Positions 1 through 5,268 of a stretch of DNA of 5,268 nt are shown here, one piece after another; position 1 is the stretch's first letter, and each line of letters begins with the position of its first letter. The notes under the pieces are model-generated. The model did not search any database. It was not told the DNA's origin and worked only from the letters and a program-made list of their open reading frames with translations. Source of the DNA: an uncultured Burkholderiaceae bacterium (lineage in GTDB: Bacteria; Pseudomonadota; Gammaproteobacteria; Burkholderiales; Burkholderiaceae); assembly GCA_937862845.1 (NCBI GenBank), contig CALMCK010000205.1:1-5268 (forward strand), given 5' to 3'. Both the position numbers and the translations under genes were made by a program.

Positions 1-1433
1 TTGCCGTGGTGATTTTGACGGGGCTGTTCATGATACAAAAGCGCGGCACGGCGACCATCGGTGTTTTTTTTGGGCCGATTATGTTGCTGTGGTTCGGCGT
101 GCTCGGAGTGATGGGCGTGTCTCACATTGTGTCCAATCCGCATGTTTTATTGGCGTTGAATCCCTATCATGCACTGCATTTTGCGTTGAACAATGGCGCG
201 GCAGGTTTTCTGGTGTTCGGCTCTGTGTTGCTGGTATTGACCGGCGGTGAAGCACTGTATGCGGACATGGGGCATTTTGGCCGCAAACCGATTGTGTATG
301 CGTGGTATGGCGTGGTGTTGCCTGGCTTGATGCTCAACTACTTCGGTCAAGGCGCCATGATGCTTGCCGATTCAAGCACCGCGAGCAATCCGTTTTTTAT
401 GATGGCACCTTCTTGGGCGGTGGTGCCGCTGGTGTTTTTGGCGGGATTGGCTACGATTATCGCTTCGCAAGCCGTGATTTCGGGTGCGTTTTCGCTCACC
501 AGTGCCGCCATTAAACTCGGCTACTGCCCGCGCCTGCGCATCGTTCACACGAGTGAAAAAGAAAAAGGTCAGATTTACCTGCCGTTTATCAATTGGTTGC
601 TGTGGGGTTTGGTCATGCTTTTGATCATCAGCTTCAAAACATCGAGCAATTTGGCTTCCGCCTACGGCTTTGCCGTCGTCACGACCATGGTGATTGACGA
701 CATACTGCTGCTCGTCGTGATGCTCACCGTGTGGAAATGGAACAAGACGTTGTCGATTGCGATTTTTGTGATTTTGTTTGTGGTCAGCATGACTTTCTTC
801 TCAGCGACCGCGGTTAAATTCACTCACGGTGGTTATTTCCCAGCCATTATTGGCTTGGTGATTTTCACTTTACTGATGACTTGGAAGCGTGGCAAAGAGC
901 TGGTGCGTGCGCGCACTGAAGGCGTGAATCTACCGCTTGTGCCATTCATCGAAAGCCTGCTGGCTTATCCGCCGACACGCGTCGAAGGCACAGCGATGTT
1001 CATGCATTCAGACTTGAGCAATGTGCCGAACTCGCTGCTGCACAACCTCAAACACAACCGAATTTTGCATGAGCGCATTGTGTTTCTCAGTGTTCGCATC
1101 GAGGACATTCCTTTTGTTCTTGAAACTGAGAAATCCAAAATCCAAACCATCGGCGACTCTGCTTTTGTTGTCAACATGCACTATGGTTTTAAAGAAGAGC
1201 CGAGCATGGCACACATCATGGCACTGTGCGCCAAACAAGGTTTGGAGATGGAGATGATGGACACCTCGTTCTTCCTCAATCGTGAAACCGTCATCCCAAG
1301 TAAACTAAAAGGCATGGCACTCTGGCGCGAGCGCATGTTTGCCCTCATGATGCGCAACTCCGTACGCGCCACCGACTACTTTAAAATTCCACCGAATCGC
1401 GTGGTGGAAATGGGCACGCAGGTGGAGATTTAA
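1..1433 (+). CDS. kup: Kup-family low-affinity K+ uptake permease, 5' end cut off by window
   Basis: Inner-membrane potassium importer of the KUP/HAK/KT family, thought to work as a K+/H+ symporter. The reading frame is open from the first complete codon (GCC at 3-5), so the gene begins outside the window. The GTG at 6 is an internal valine, not the start. About 475 residues are visible of a family length near 620; the first three or so membrane helices are missing. Counting from the GTG at 6, family hallmarks are GTATIG with FGPIMLLWF (14-30), LTGGEALYADMGHFG (78-92), NYFGQGAMM (111-119), and the long helical block to about residue 295. A soluble C-terminal domain follows (about 310-475) and ends with the typical IPPNRVVEMGTQVEI, so the 3' end is intact. 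The following gene is 92 nt away with no clear terminator between. Family assignment is very secure; K+ as the substrate is inferred from the family. Confidence 0.95.
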   Translation, partial: AVVILTGLFMIQKRGTATIGVFFGPIMLLWFGVLGVMGVSHIVSNPHVLLALNPYHALHFALNNGAAGFLVFGSVLLVLTGGEALYADMGHFGRKPIVYAWYGVVLPGLMLNYFGQGAMMLADSSTASNPFFMMAPSWAVVPLVFLAGLATIIASQAVISGAFSLTSAAIKLGYCPRLRIVHTSEKEKGQIYLPFINWLLWGLVMLLIISFKTSSNLASAYGFAVVTTMVIDDILLLVVMLTVWKWNKTLSIAIFVILFVVSMTFFSATAVKFTHGGYFPAIIGLVIFTLLMTWKRGKELVRARTEGVNLPLVPFIESLLAYPPTRVEGTAMFMHSDLSNVPNSLLHNLKHNRILHERIVFLSVRIEDIPFVLETEKSKIQTIGDSAFVVNMHYGFKEEPSMAHIMALCAKQGLEMEMMDTSFFLNRETVIPSKLKGMALWRERMFALMMRNSVRATDYFKIPPNRVVEMGTQVEI

Positions 1434-1442
1434 CCACGTGAT

Positions 1443-1477
1443 TTGACACAGTACATGCAGTACACCATTGATATGAT
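1443..1477 (+). promoter_or_regulatory. Weak promoter candidate with short direct repeat upstream of the 1526 gene
   Basis: The kup-to-1526 gap holds a perfect -35 hexamer TTGACA (1443-1448). The best -10-like hexamer, TATGAT (1472-1477), is 23 nt away, which is too far for a standard sigma70 promoter. Hexamers at 17-18 nt spacing match poorly. A 7-nt direct repeat, CAGTACA-TG-CAGTACA (1449-1464), begins directly after the TTGACA. This may be a poor, activator-dependent promoter or chance. Confidence 0.2.
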
Positions 1478-1525
1478 GCACAGAACATCGATGAGCTGTC
1501 GCTGTGCCACTGAAAGAACTTACAA

Positions 1526-1966
1526 TTGACCACATCATCAACACTCGCTTTCATCGCCTTGTGTATTGGCGGCACTTTTAGTCTTGTCGCAGGTGTATTG
1601 CACTTTGCGTGTATTTTTATCGGTGCCCCTGCTTTTCGTTTTTTAGGCGCGGGTGAGGATTTGGCCAAGGCTGCTGAACGAGGGCTGCTCTTTCCATCAT
1701 TTGTGGCGTTTGGCATCGGTTCTGTTCTGGTTGTTTGGTCGGCTTATGCCTTTTCTGCCATTGGCTTTGGGCCATCTCTTCCCCTGACCCGATACGCGCT
1801 TGTCGCCATATCGTTTGTGTATCTGGCGCGTGCGTTTGCTTTTCCTTTGCTTCGGCCTGCTTTTCCTGAGAACTCATTAACGTTTTGGTGGGTCACATCG
1901 GTTCTTTGCTTGGTTGGTGGTTTGTCTTACTTGAGTGGGCTGATTGGCTTGTGGCGTCATTTGTAG
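1526..1966 (+). CDS. Small four-helix integral membrane protein, function unknown
   Basis: Encodes 146 residues, mostly hydrophobic, with four predicted membrane helices at about 8-31, 55-78, 88-108 and 118-143. The loop between helices 1 and 2 is the most distinctive part: GAPAFRFLGAGEDLAKAAERG (about 33-53), with charged residues E44, D45, K48, E51 and R52. I recall similar short uncharacterised proteobacterial membrane proteins with this GAPA-FRFLGAGE pattern, but no function for them. The start must be a non-ATG codon: an in-frame TGA lies at 1511-1513, only four codons before the TTG at 1526, and the protein has no internal methionine. The upstream purine stretch GAAAGAA (1512-1518, 7 nt before the TTG) is a weak ribosome binding site. 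It lies 92 nt after kup and about 100 nt before the next gene, so it could be read from kup or singly. No signal peptide or metal-binding motif is evident. Confidence 0.8.
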   Translation: MTTSSTLAFIALCIGGTFSLVAGVLHFACIFIGAPAFRFLGAGEDLAKAAERGLLFPSFVAFGIGSVLVVWSAYAFSAIGFGPSLPLTRYALVAISFVYLARAFAFPLLRPAFPENSLTFWWVTSVLCLVGGLSYLSGLIGLWRHL

Positions 1967-1977
1967 GCGCACCACGA

Positions 1978-2004
1978 TTGATTTCACTCGCATTTTGCTA
2001 GACT
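1978..2004 (+). promoter_or_regulatory. Candidate extended -10 promoter for the 2069-3798 gene pair
   Basis: TTGATT (1978-1983) is followed after 15 nt by TAGACT (1999-2004), which is preceded by TG at 1996-1997, giving the extended -10 pattern TGnTAGACT. An extended -10 can offset the short spacer. Transcription would start near 2011, leaving a leader of roughly 58 nt before the ATG at 2069. The placement in a non-coding gap before a two-gene unit supports it, but hexamer matches are only moderate. Confidence 0.4.
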
Positions 2005-2056
2005 GGCGCATGCTGTAAAACGAGCGCACAATCTACTCGTATTGCCCATCAAATTC

Positions 2057-2062
2057 AAAGGA
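2057..2062 (+). promoter_or_regulatory. Ribosome binding site fixing the start at 2069
   Basis: AAAGGA sits 6 nt before the ATG at 2069. It lies downstream of the in-frame TTG at 2042, so it argues for the shorter protein starting at 2069 rather than the longest open frame. Confidence 0.7.
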
Positions 2063-2068
2063 CGCTCA

Positions 2069-2725
2069 ATGCTCGCCACGCCCAACCATCAAGAAATCGA
2101 CCACCGAACCATCAAACTCATTGTCGGCATCAACGCCTTAAGCCTTGCACCGCTGACAAGTCTACTGGCTGCAACGCCATTGACATCCATCAGTGCTTCT
2201 TTTCATGAAGGTGGCTGGTCACAAAGTATTTTCATTGGTTTTCTGTTTGCTATCTCGGCATTTTTACTCGCATACAACGGTTTGTCACGCATTGAAATGG
2301 TGTTAAGCAAAGTGGCCGCTGTGGCGGCATTGGGCGTGGCGCTTTTTCCTTGCCGATGCGACAGCCACACGGAACTTGTACGCTATGTGCACAGTGTGTC
2401 TGCCTTGGTCATGTTTCTTGTGCTGACTTATTTTTGCTTTGCTTTTTTTAAGCGAGCCAAAGCCAAAGGTTACGCTCAGGCGAAAACCCGTGCCATGATG
2501 TATGCGCTGTGTGGTGTCATCATCGTGTTGTCAGTTGCTGTTTTGGTGCTTGACCAACTCTTGGGTGGTGTGGTGCGTGCGGCGGTTCCTCGGTTGGTTT
2601 TTTATGGTGAAGCCGCTGGTTTGACTGCGTTCGGGGTGTCGTGGTTGACGGCGAGTCGTGTGTTGCCTGTCTTGACTCGGCCAGATGAGCGATTTTCTCC
2701 GTTGCGTGACACGAATCCTGTGTGA
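2069..2725 (+). CDS. Multi-pass membrane protein of unknown function
   Basis: From the ATG at 2069 the product is 218 residues. About six hydrophobic segments are visible: 16-36, 52-70, 77-94, 107-127, 142-162 and 175-197. The layout (helix 1, a short extracytoplasmic loop with SISASFHEGG at 40-49, IFIGFLFAISAFLLAYNG at 54-71, ALGVALFP at 87-94, a conserved-looking H108 in helix 4, and FYGEAAGLTAFGVSWLT at 178-194) resembles a family of uncharacterised bacterial membrane proteins, often annotated as hypothetical or DUF998-like. I cannot confirm the exact family. Unusual here is CRCDS (95-99) directly after ALFP, a CxC pair at the end of helix 3. The C-terminal tail (about 198-218) is charged and soluble. 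The start is chosen by the AAAGGA site at 2057-2062. The stop is 17 nt before the oxidoreductase start, suggesting co-transcription. No function is assigned. Confidence 0.85.
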   Translation: MLATPNHQEIDHRTIKLIVGINALSLAPLTSLLAATPLTSISASFHEGGWSQSIFIGFLFAISAFLLAYNGLSRIEMVLSKVAAVAALGVALFPCRCDSHTELVRYVHSVSALVMFLVLTYFCFAFFKRAKAKGYAQAKTRAMMYALCGVIIVLSVAVLVLDQLLGGVVRAAVPRLVFYGEAAGLTAFGVSWLTASRVLPVLTRPDERFSPLRDTNPV

Positions 2726-2730
2726 CAGTC

Positions 2731-2736
2731 GAAAGG
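2731..2736 (+). promoter_or_regulatory. Ribosome binding site fixing the oxidoreductase start at 2743
   Basis: GAAAGG lies 6 nt before the ATG at 2743. The longer frame, from a GTG at 2722 overlapping the previous stop, would place this site inside the coding sequence. It would also add seven residues ahead of the MKAIVVGYG beta strand that usually opens this fold, so the ATG is preferred. Confidence 0.7.
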
Positions 2737-2742
2737 TTTGTT

Positions 2743-3798
2743 ATGAAAGCAATTGTTGTGGGTTATGGTTTGGCGGGCATGGTGTTTCACGCTCCATTGT
2801 TAAAGGCGGCGGGCATTGAGGTGGCGGCGGTGGTGGTGCGCGATGCTGAGCGGCGTGCACTGGCTGCACGCGATGCGCCCGATGCGCTGCTGTGTGATGA
2901 TTTAAATGAGGCTTTGAGCCGTGTGCAGGCGACGCTGGTGGTGATTGCGAGTCCGACAGCGACCCACGCACCTTTGGCGCTGACGGCTTTGGCGGCAGGC
3001 TGTCATGTGGTGGTGGATAAGCCTGTGGCGTTGACGGCGGTGGAGTTTTCGACGGTGATGGCGGCGGCGGATGAGGCGATGCGCTGGGTGATTCCTTTTC
3101 AAAATCGCCGTTGGGATGCGGATTTTTTAAGTTTAAAACAACTCATTGATGCAGATGAATTGGGTGATGTGATGCGCTATGAGGCGCGTTTTGACCGCTA
3201 TAATCCTGTGGTGAAAGACCGTTGGCGTGAGCATGCGGTGGCGGGCGCGGGGATGCTGTATGATTTGGCGCCGCATTTGGTGGATCAGGCGGTGCAGTTG
3301 TTTGGTCGGCCTGATTGGGTGTTTTGTGCGTTGCTCAAACAACGGGCGGGCGCACTCACCAACGATGGCTTTGAGCTGATGATGGGCTCGGACGATGCGG
3401 CTTATCCGCATGTGGCTTTGGGTGTGTCGATGTTTGCGGCGGCGGGTGATGTGCCCTCGGGTGCGCCGCGCTTTAAGGTGTATGGGCAGCGAGCGAGTTG
3501 GCTTAAAGGTGGTTTTGATCCGCAGGAGGCTTTGCTGCGTCAGGGGAGGATTCCGCAGGCGATGGACTGGGTGCGTGAGGATGAGGCGGCGCGCGGGCGC
3601 TTGATTGATGGTGCGACGCAGGCGGTGCGTTTGACGGATGCGGGTGTGGGGTGTTGGCCGTATTTTTATGCGCAGGTCAAGCGGGCGATTGAGTGTGATG
3701 AGCCGGTGCCTGTGTTTGCTTCTGAAGCATTGTTGACGTGTGAAATCATTGATGCCGCGTTACTGAGTGCTGAGCGTGGGGCGCGCGTGCGTTTGTGA
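2743..3798 (+). CDS. ydgJ: Gfo/Idh/MocA-family NAD(P)-dependent oxidoreductase, YdgJ-like
   Basis: A 351-residue cytoplasmic oxidoreductase, close to the family's usual 340-360. An N-terminal Rossmann fold opens with KAIVVGYGLAGMVFHAPLL (2-20; glycines G7, G9, G12 at the dinucleotide). VIASPTATHAPLA (68-79) is the second conserved strand and loop. VVDKP (90-94) is the family's E/D-K-P motif with catalytic K93. The C-terminal alpha/beta domain carries NRRWDADFLSLK (121-132), RFDRYNPVVKDRWRE (149-163) and GAGMLYDLAPHLVDQA (168-183), with D174 and H178 as likely substrate/catalytic residues. These blocks match what I recall of E. coli YdgJ almost segment by segment. The family oxidises or reduces sugars, inositols and related polyols; the substrate cannot be read from sequence, and YdgJ itself is poorly defined. 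It is the second gene of a pair, 17 nt after the membrane protein, and is followed by a terminator. Codon use is strikingly rich in GCG, GTG and TTG. Confidence 0.93.
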   Translation: MKAIVVGYGLAGMVFHAPLLKAAGIEVAAVVVRDAERRALAARDAPDALLCDDLNEALSRVQATLVVIASPTATHAPLALTALAAGCHVVVDKPVALTAVEFSTVMAAADEAMRWVIPFQNRRWDADFLSLKQLIDADELGDVMRYEARFDRYNPVVKDRWREHAVAGAGMLYDLAPHLVDQAVQLFGRPDWVFCALLKQRAGALTNDGFELMMGSDDAAYPHVALGVSMFAAAGDVPSGAPRFKVYGQRASWLKGGFDPQEALLRQGRIPQAMDWVREDEAARGRLIDGATQAVRLTDAGVGCWPYFYAQVKRAIECDEPVPVFASEALLTCEIIDAALLSAERGARVRL

Positions 3799-3827
3799 TT
3801 TTGTGGGTACACGGTTTGTGTGCATAT

Positions 3828-3854
3828 CAAGCGGATGTTGTCCGCTTGTTTTTT
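3828..3854 (+). terminator. Rho-independent terminator after the oxidoreductase
   Basis: A perfect 8-bp stem, CAAGCGGA (3828-3835) with TCCGCTTG (3841-3848), closes a 5-nt loop (TGTTG) and is followed by six T residues (3849-3854) and a further AT-rich stretch. It lies 29 nt after the stop at 3798 and 13 nt before the operator of the next unit, so it separates the two transcription units. Confidence 0.88.
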
Positions 3855-3867
3855 AATTATTTAAACA

Positions 3868-3893
3868 AACACTTGAATATATGTTCAAGTGTT
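3868..3893 (+). promoter_or_regulatory. ArsR/SmtB-type operator palindrome
   Basis: Two perfect 10-nt arms, AACACTTGAA (3868-3877) and TTCAAGTGTT (3884-3893), flank TATATG. The inner ATAT is also symmetric, so the 26-bp element fits a 12-2-12 dyad with one mismatched pair. The centre holds TGAA-N6-TTCA (3874-3887), the core known for zinc-responsive ArsR-family operators such as those of SmtB and CzrA. It covers the -35 hexamer and most of the spacer of the promoter, so a bound repressor dimer would block RNA polymerase. The gene directly downstream encodes such a repressor. Confidence 0.88.
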
Positions 3894-3900
3894 GTATAAT
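3873..3900 (+). promoter_or_regulatory. Sigma70-type promoter of the repressor-exporter operon
   Basis: TTGAAT (3873-3878) and a perfect -10 TATAAT (3895-3900) are separated by 16 nt. Transcription would begin at about 3907, giving a leader near 44 nt. The -35 hexamer lies inside the left arm of the operator, the arrangement expected for repression by promoter occlusion. Confidence 0.85.
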
Positions 3901-3950
3901 TCGCTTTGCTTGCAGTTGAGTGCACCATAACCTTTAAAACGAAAGTCGCC

Positions 3951-4271
3951 ATGCCCACCCACAACCCAGATCACGTGATTGAACTCGCTGATTTATTTAA
4001 TCTACTCGGTGACCAAACCCGTTTGCACATCGTATTGACCTGCCTGAACGAACCCATCACGGTCACGGACATTGCCAAAAAACTCCATCTGAGCACCTCG
4101 CTCATCAGCCATCATTTGCGCTTGCTGCGTGCGGCGCGGGTGGTGAGCGGTGAGCGTTCGGGCAAACAAATATTTTGCAGCGTGAACGACCACCACATCC
4201 GCACAATGTTGATTAACATGCTTGAGCACATCGCCGAGCCCGTTGAGCATTCGGAGCCACACGATGACTAA
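3951..4271 (+). CDS. ArsR/SmtB-family metal-sensing transcriptional repressor, alpha5 zinc-site type
   Basis: A 106-residue winged-helix repressor. Visible parts are ELADLFNLLGDQTRLHIVL (11-29, helix 1 and start of helix 2), VTDIAKKLHLSTSLISHHLRLLRAARVV (38-65, helix-turn-helix with recognition helix around 49-60), the wing SGERSGKQIFCSV (66-78) and the C-terminal dimer helix (about 80-97). In that helix D80, H82, H93 and E96 have exactly the spacing of SmtB's zinc ligands D104, H106, H117 and E120. SmtB's alpha3 cysteine in the CVGD motif is replaced (T37, with D40 kept), so sensing should use the alpha5 site, as in CzrA. Zn(II), perhaps Co(II), is the predicted inducer. Translation is set at the ATG at 3951 (weak GAAAG at 3941-3945); a longer frame from TTG 3906 would begin at the transcription start and lacks support. 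It is autoregulated through the operator at 3868-3893 and overlaps the exporter gene by 8 nt. Confidence 0.93.
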   Translation: MPTHNPDHVIELADLFNLLGDQTRLHIVLTCLNEPITVTDIAKKLHLSTSLISHHLRLLRAARVVSGERSGKQIFCSVNDHHIRTMLINMLEHIAEPVEHSEPHDD

Positions 4272-5229
4272 ATCGATGACAGACGTGACGACAACGAGCC
4301 ATCCATCCGTCCATTTGGGTGGCTTTGCCGAGCATGGCGAGGGCGATGCGAACCACACGCATCAACACAATTATTCGCAGTCACATTATTTGGGTTTTGC
4401 ATTGTTGTTGACAGGCAGTTTCGCGTTGGTGGAGTTTTTTGCGGGATTGCACGCCAATTCACTCGCACTGATTTCAGATGCGGGGCACATGTTGACTGAC
4501 ACTGCCGCACTTGGTTTGGCTTACTTCGCACAAAAAATGGCCTCGCGAGCAGCATCGGCCAAGCTGTCCTTCGGCTACACGCGGGTGGAAGTCGTGGCGG
4601 CGTTCGTCAATGGCTTGACGATGGCTGCCATCATACTGTGGATTATGGGCAATGCGATTTGGCGATTGTTCAACCCGATTGTTGTCGATGGCAGCACGGT
4701 GACATGGGTCGCCGCGATTGGCTTGATGATTAACATTGTCGTGGCATGGCTGCTGCACCGAGACCAGACGAGTTTGAATTCGCGCGCTGCATTCATCCAT
4801 GTCATGGGCGATTTGCTGGGCTCTGTCGCAGCGATTATTGCGGGTGTGGTGATTGCGTGGAAGGGGTGGATGCCGATTGATCCATTGTTGTCGATTTTTG
4901 TCGCGCTGCTGATTGCGCGCTCGACGTGGTTTTTGCTTAAAGAGTCGGTCTGGCATTTGATGGACGGTGTGCCGCATCATGTGGATTATATTGAGGTGGG
5001 TGAAGCATTGAGCAGCATGGAGGGCATCGCGTCCGTCCATGATTTGCACATTTGGGATATGTCGCCGAGCCATCCGACGTTGATGGCACATGTGATGTTA
5101 GAGACAGATGTGGAGTGGCCTGTGTTGCTCGATGCTGCGCGGTTGATGTTGCATGAGCGGTTTGAGATTGAACACGTCACGCTGCAACCTGAATGGAAGC
5201 TGGATAAAAGCTGCGTGCTCACACCGTGA
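4264..5229 (+). CDS. zitB: Cation diffusion facilitator, ZitB/CzcD-type zinc exporter
   Basis: A 321-residue inner-membrane metal/H+ antiporter of the CDF family, length like E. coli ZitB (about 313). The start is the ATG at 4264, with GGAG at 4253-4256, 7 nt ahead; it overlaps the repressor stop by 8 nt (ATGACTAA), so translation is probably coupled. The N-terminal tail (1-41) is rich in histidine (H13, H17, H24, H31, H33, H35, H41). Six helices follow at about 43-62, 66-90, 107-128, 145-164, 177-199 and 205-222. The transport site is visible as H75xxxD79 in TM2 (SDAGHMLTD) and H179xxxD183 in TM5 (HVMGDLLGS); histidine plus aspartate pairs at these positions are typical of Zn-selective members. 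The cytoplasmic domain (about 225-315) has VHDLHIWDMSPSHPTLMAHV and ends with IEHVTLQPEW, the usual CDF ferredoxin-like fold. TM5 has the H of ZitB rather than the E of CzcD. Zn(II) is the likely substrate; Cd(II) or Co(II) remains possible. Confidence 0.93.
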   Translation: MTKSMTDVTTTSHPSVHLGGFAEHGEGDANHTHQHNYSQSHYLGFALLLTGSFALVEFFAGLHANSLALISDAGHMLTDTAALGLAYFAQKMASRAASAKLSFGYTRVEVVAAFVNGLTMAAIILWIMGNAIWRLFNPIVVDGSTVTWVAAIGLMINIVVAWLLHRDQTSLNSRAAFIHVMGDLLGSVAAIIAGVVIAWKGWMPIDPLLSIFVALLIARSTWFLLKESVWHLMDGVPHHVDYIEVGEALSSMEGIASVHDLHIWDMSPSHPTLMAHVMLETDVEWPVLLDAARLMLHERFEIEHVTLQPEWKLDKSCVLTP

Positions 5230-5268
5230 AGTGTGTGAGAAAGCTCAGCGCATGACAACAAAAATCCC

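Noticed and set aside
147..350. Minus-strand open frame opposite kup, and similar frames along the whole - strand
   Set aside because: These frames lie opposite strongly recognisable genes, encode low-complexity H/R/Q-rich products with no family resemblance, and have no convincing ribosome binding sites.
1434..1525. Terminator after kup
   Set aside because: The gap holds only short palindromes such as CACGTG and GTAC repeats, with no stable stem followed by T residues.
2013..2039. ACGAG...CTCGT inverted repeat before the 2069 gene as a terminator or operator
   Set aside because: A 5-bp stem with a long loop and no T-tract is weak and expected by chance.
2722..2742. GTG start at 2722 for the oxidoreductase, overlapping the preceding stop
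   Set aside because: The GAAAGG site at 2731-2736 is ideally placed for the ATG at 2743, where the usual first beta strand of the Rossmann fold begins.
4474..5091. 205-codon minus-strand open frame opposite the CDF gene
   Set aside because: It lies entirely antisense to a clear CDF transporter. Its composition (R, H, Q, N rich) is what a reversed membrane-protein gene gives, and no domain is recognisable.
5218..5239. Hairpin across the CDF stop codon (CTCACAC with GTGTGAG, 8-nt loop)
   Set aside because: It has no T-run afterwards, so it is not a standard terminator. The alternative pairing of TGAG (5236-5239) with CTCA (5244-5247) is too short to propose a switch.
5252..5268. Possible start of a further gene (ATG at 5252, purines at 5237-5243)
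   Set aside because: Only five to six codons are visible and the purine stretch is not well placed for a ribosome binding site; it cannot be supported within this window.

Overview
The window carries six protein-coding genes, all on the + strand and tightly packed. No RNA gene, mobile element, CRISPR array or phage signature was seen. Moderate GC, ordinary bacterial RBS and sigma70-type signals, and the protein types (Kup, a YdgJ-type oxidoreductase, an ArsR + ZitB-type pair) fit a Gram-negative proteobacterium. Beta- or gammaproteobacteria is my best guess, but this is inference and the sequence does not fix the taxon.

Layout. (1) 1-1433: the 3' three quarters of a Kup-type K+ uptake permease, cut by the window edge. 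(2) 1526-1966: a small four-helix membrane protein of unknown function, started by TTG; it contains no internal methionine. (3) 2069-2725 and 2743-3798: a six-helix or so membrane protein of unknown function, followed 17 nt later by a Gfo/Idh/MocA-type NAD(P)-dependent oxidoreductase closely resembling E. coli YdgJ. A promoter candidate lies at 1978-2004, and the pair ends at a clear intrinsic terminator (3828-3854). (4) 3868-5229: a self-contained metal-resistance operon. A near-perfect 26-bp palindrome is embedded in a sigma70 promoter, followed by an ArsR/SmtB repressor gene whose 3' end overlaps by 8 nt the start of a cation diffusion facilitator (CDF) gene.

The best-supported biology is the last unit. 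The repressor has the complete SmtB-type alpha5 zinc site (D80, H82, H93, E96) but lacks the alpha3 cysteine. The operator has the TGAA-N6-TTCA core expected for zinc-responsive ArsR proteins and covers the -35 element and spacer. The transporter has zinc-type HxxxD pairs in TM2 and TM5. Together these predict a Zn(II)-derepressed, autoregulated efflux operon. The design is known; I see no convincing evidence of an undescribed system. The least understood content is the two orphan membrane proteins.
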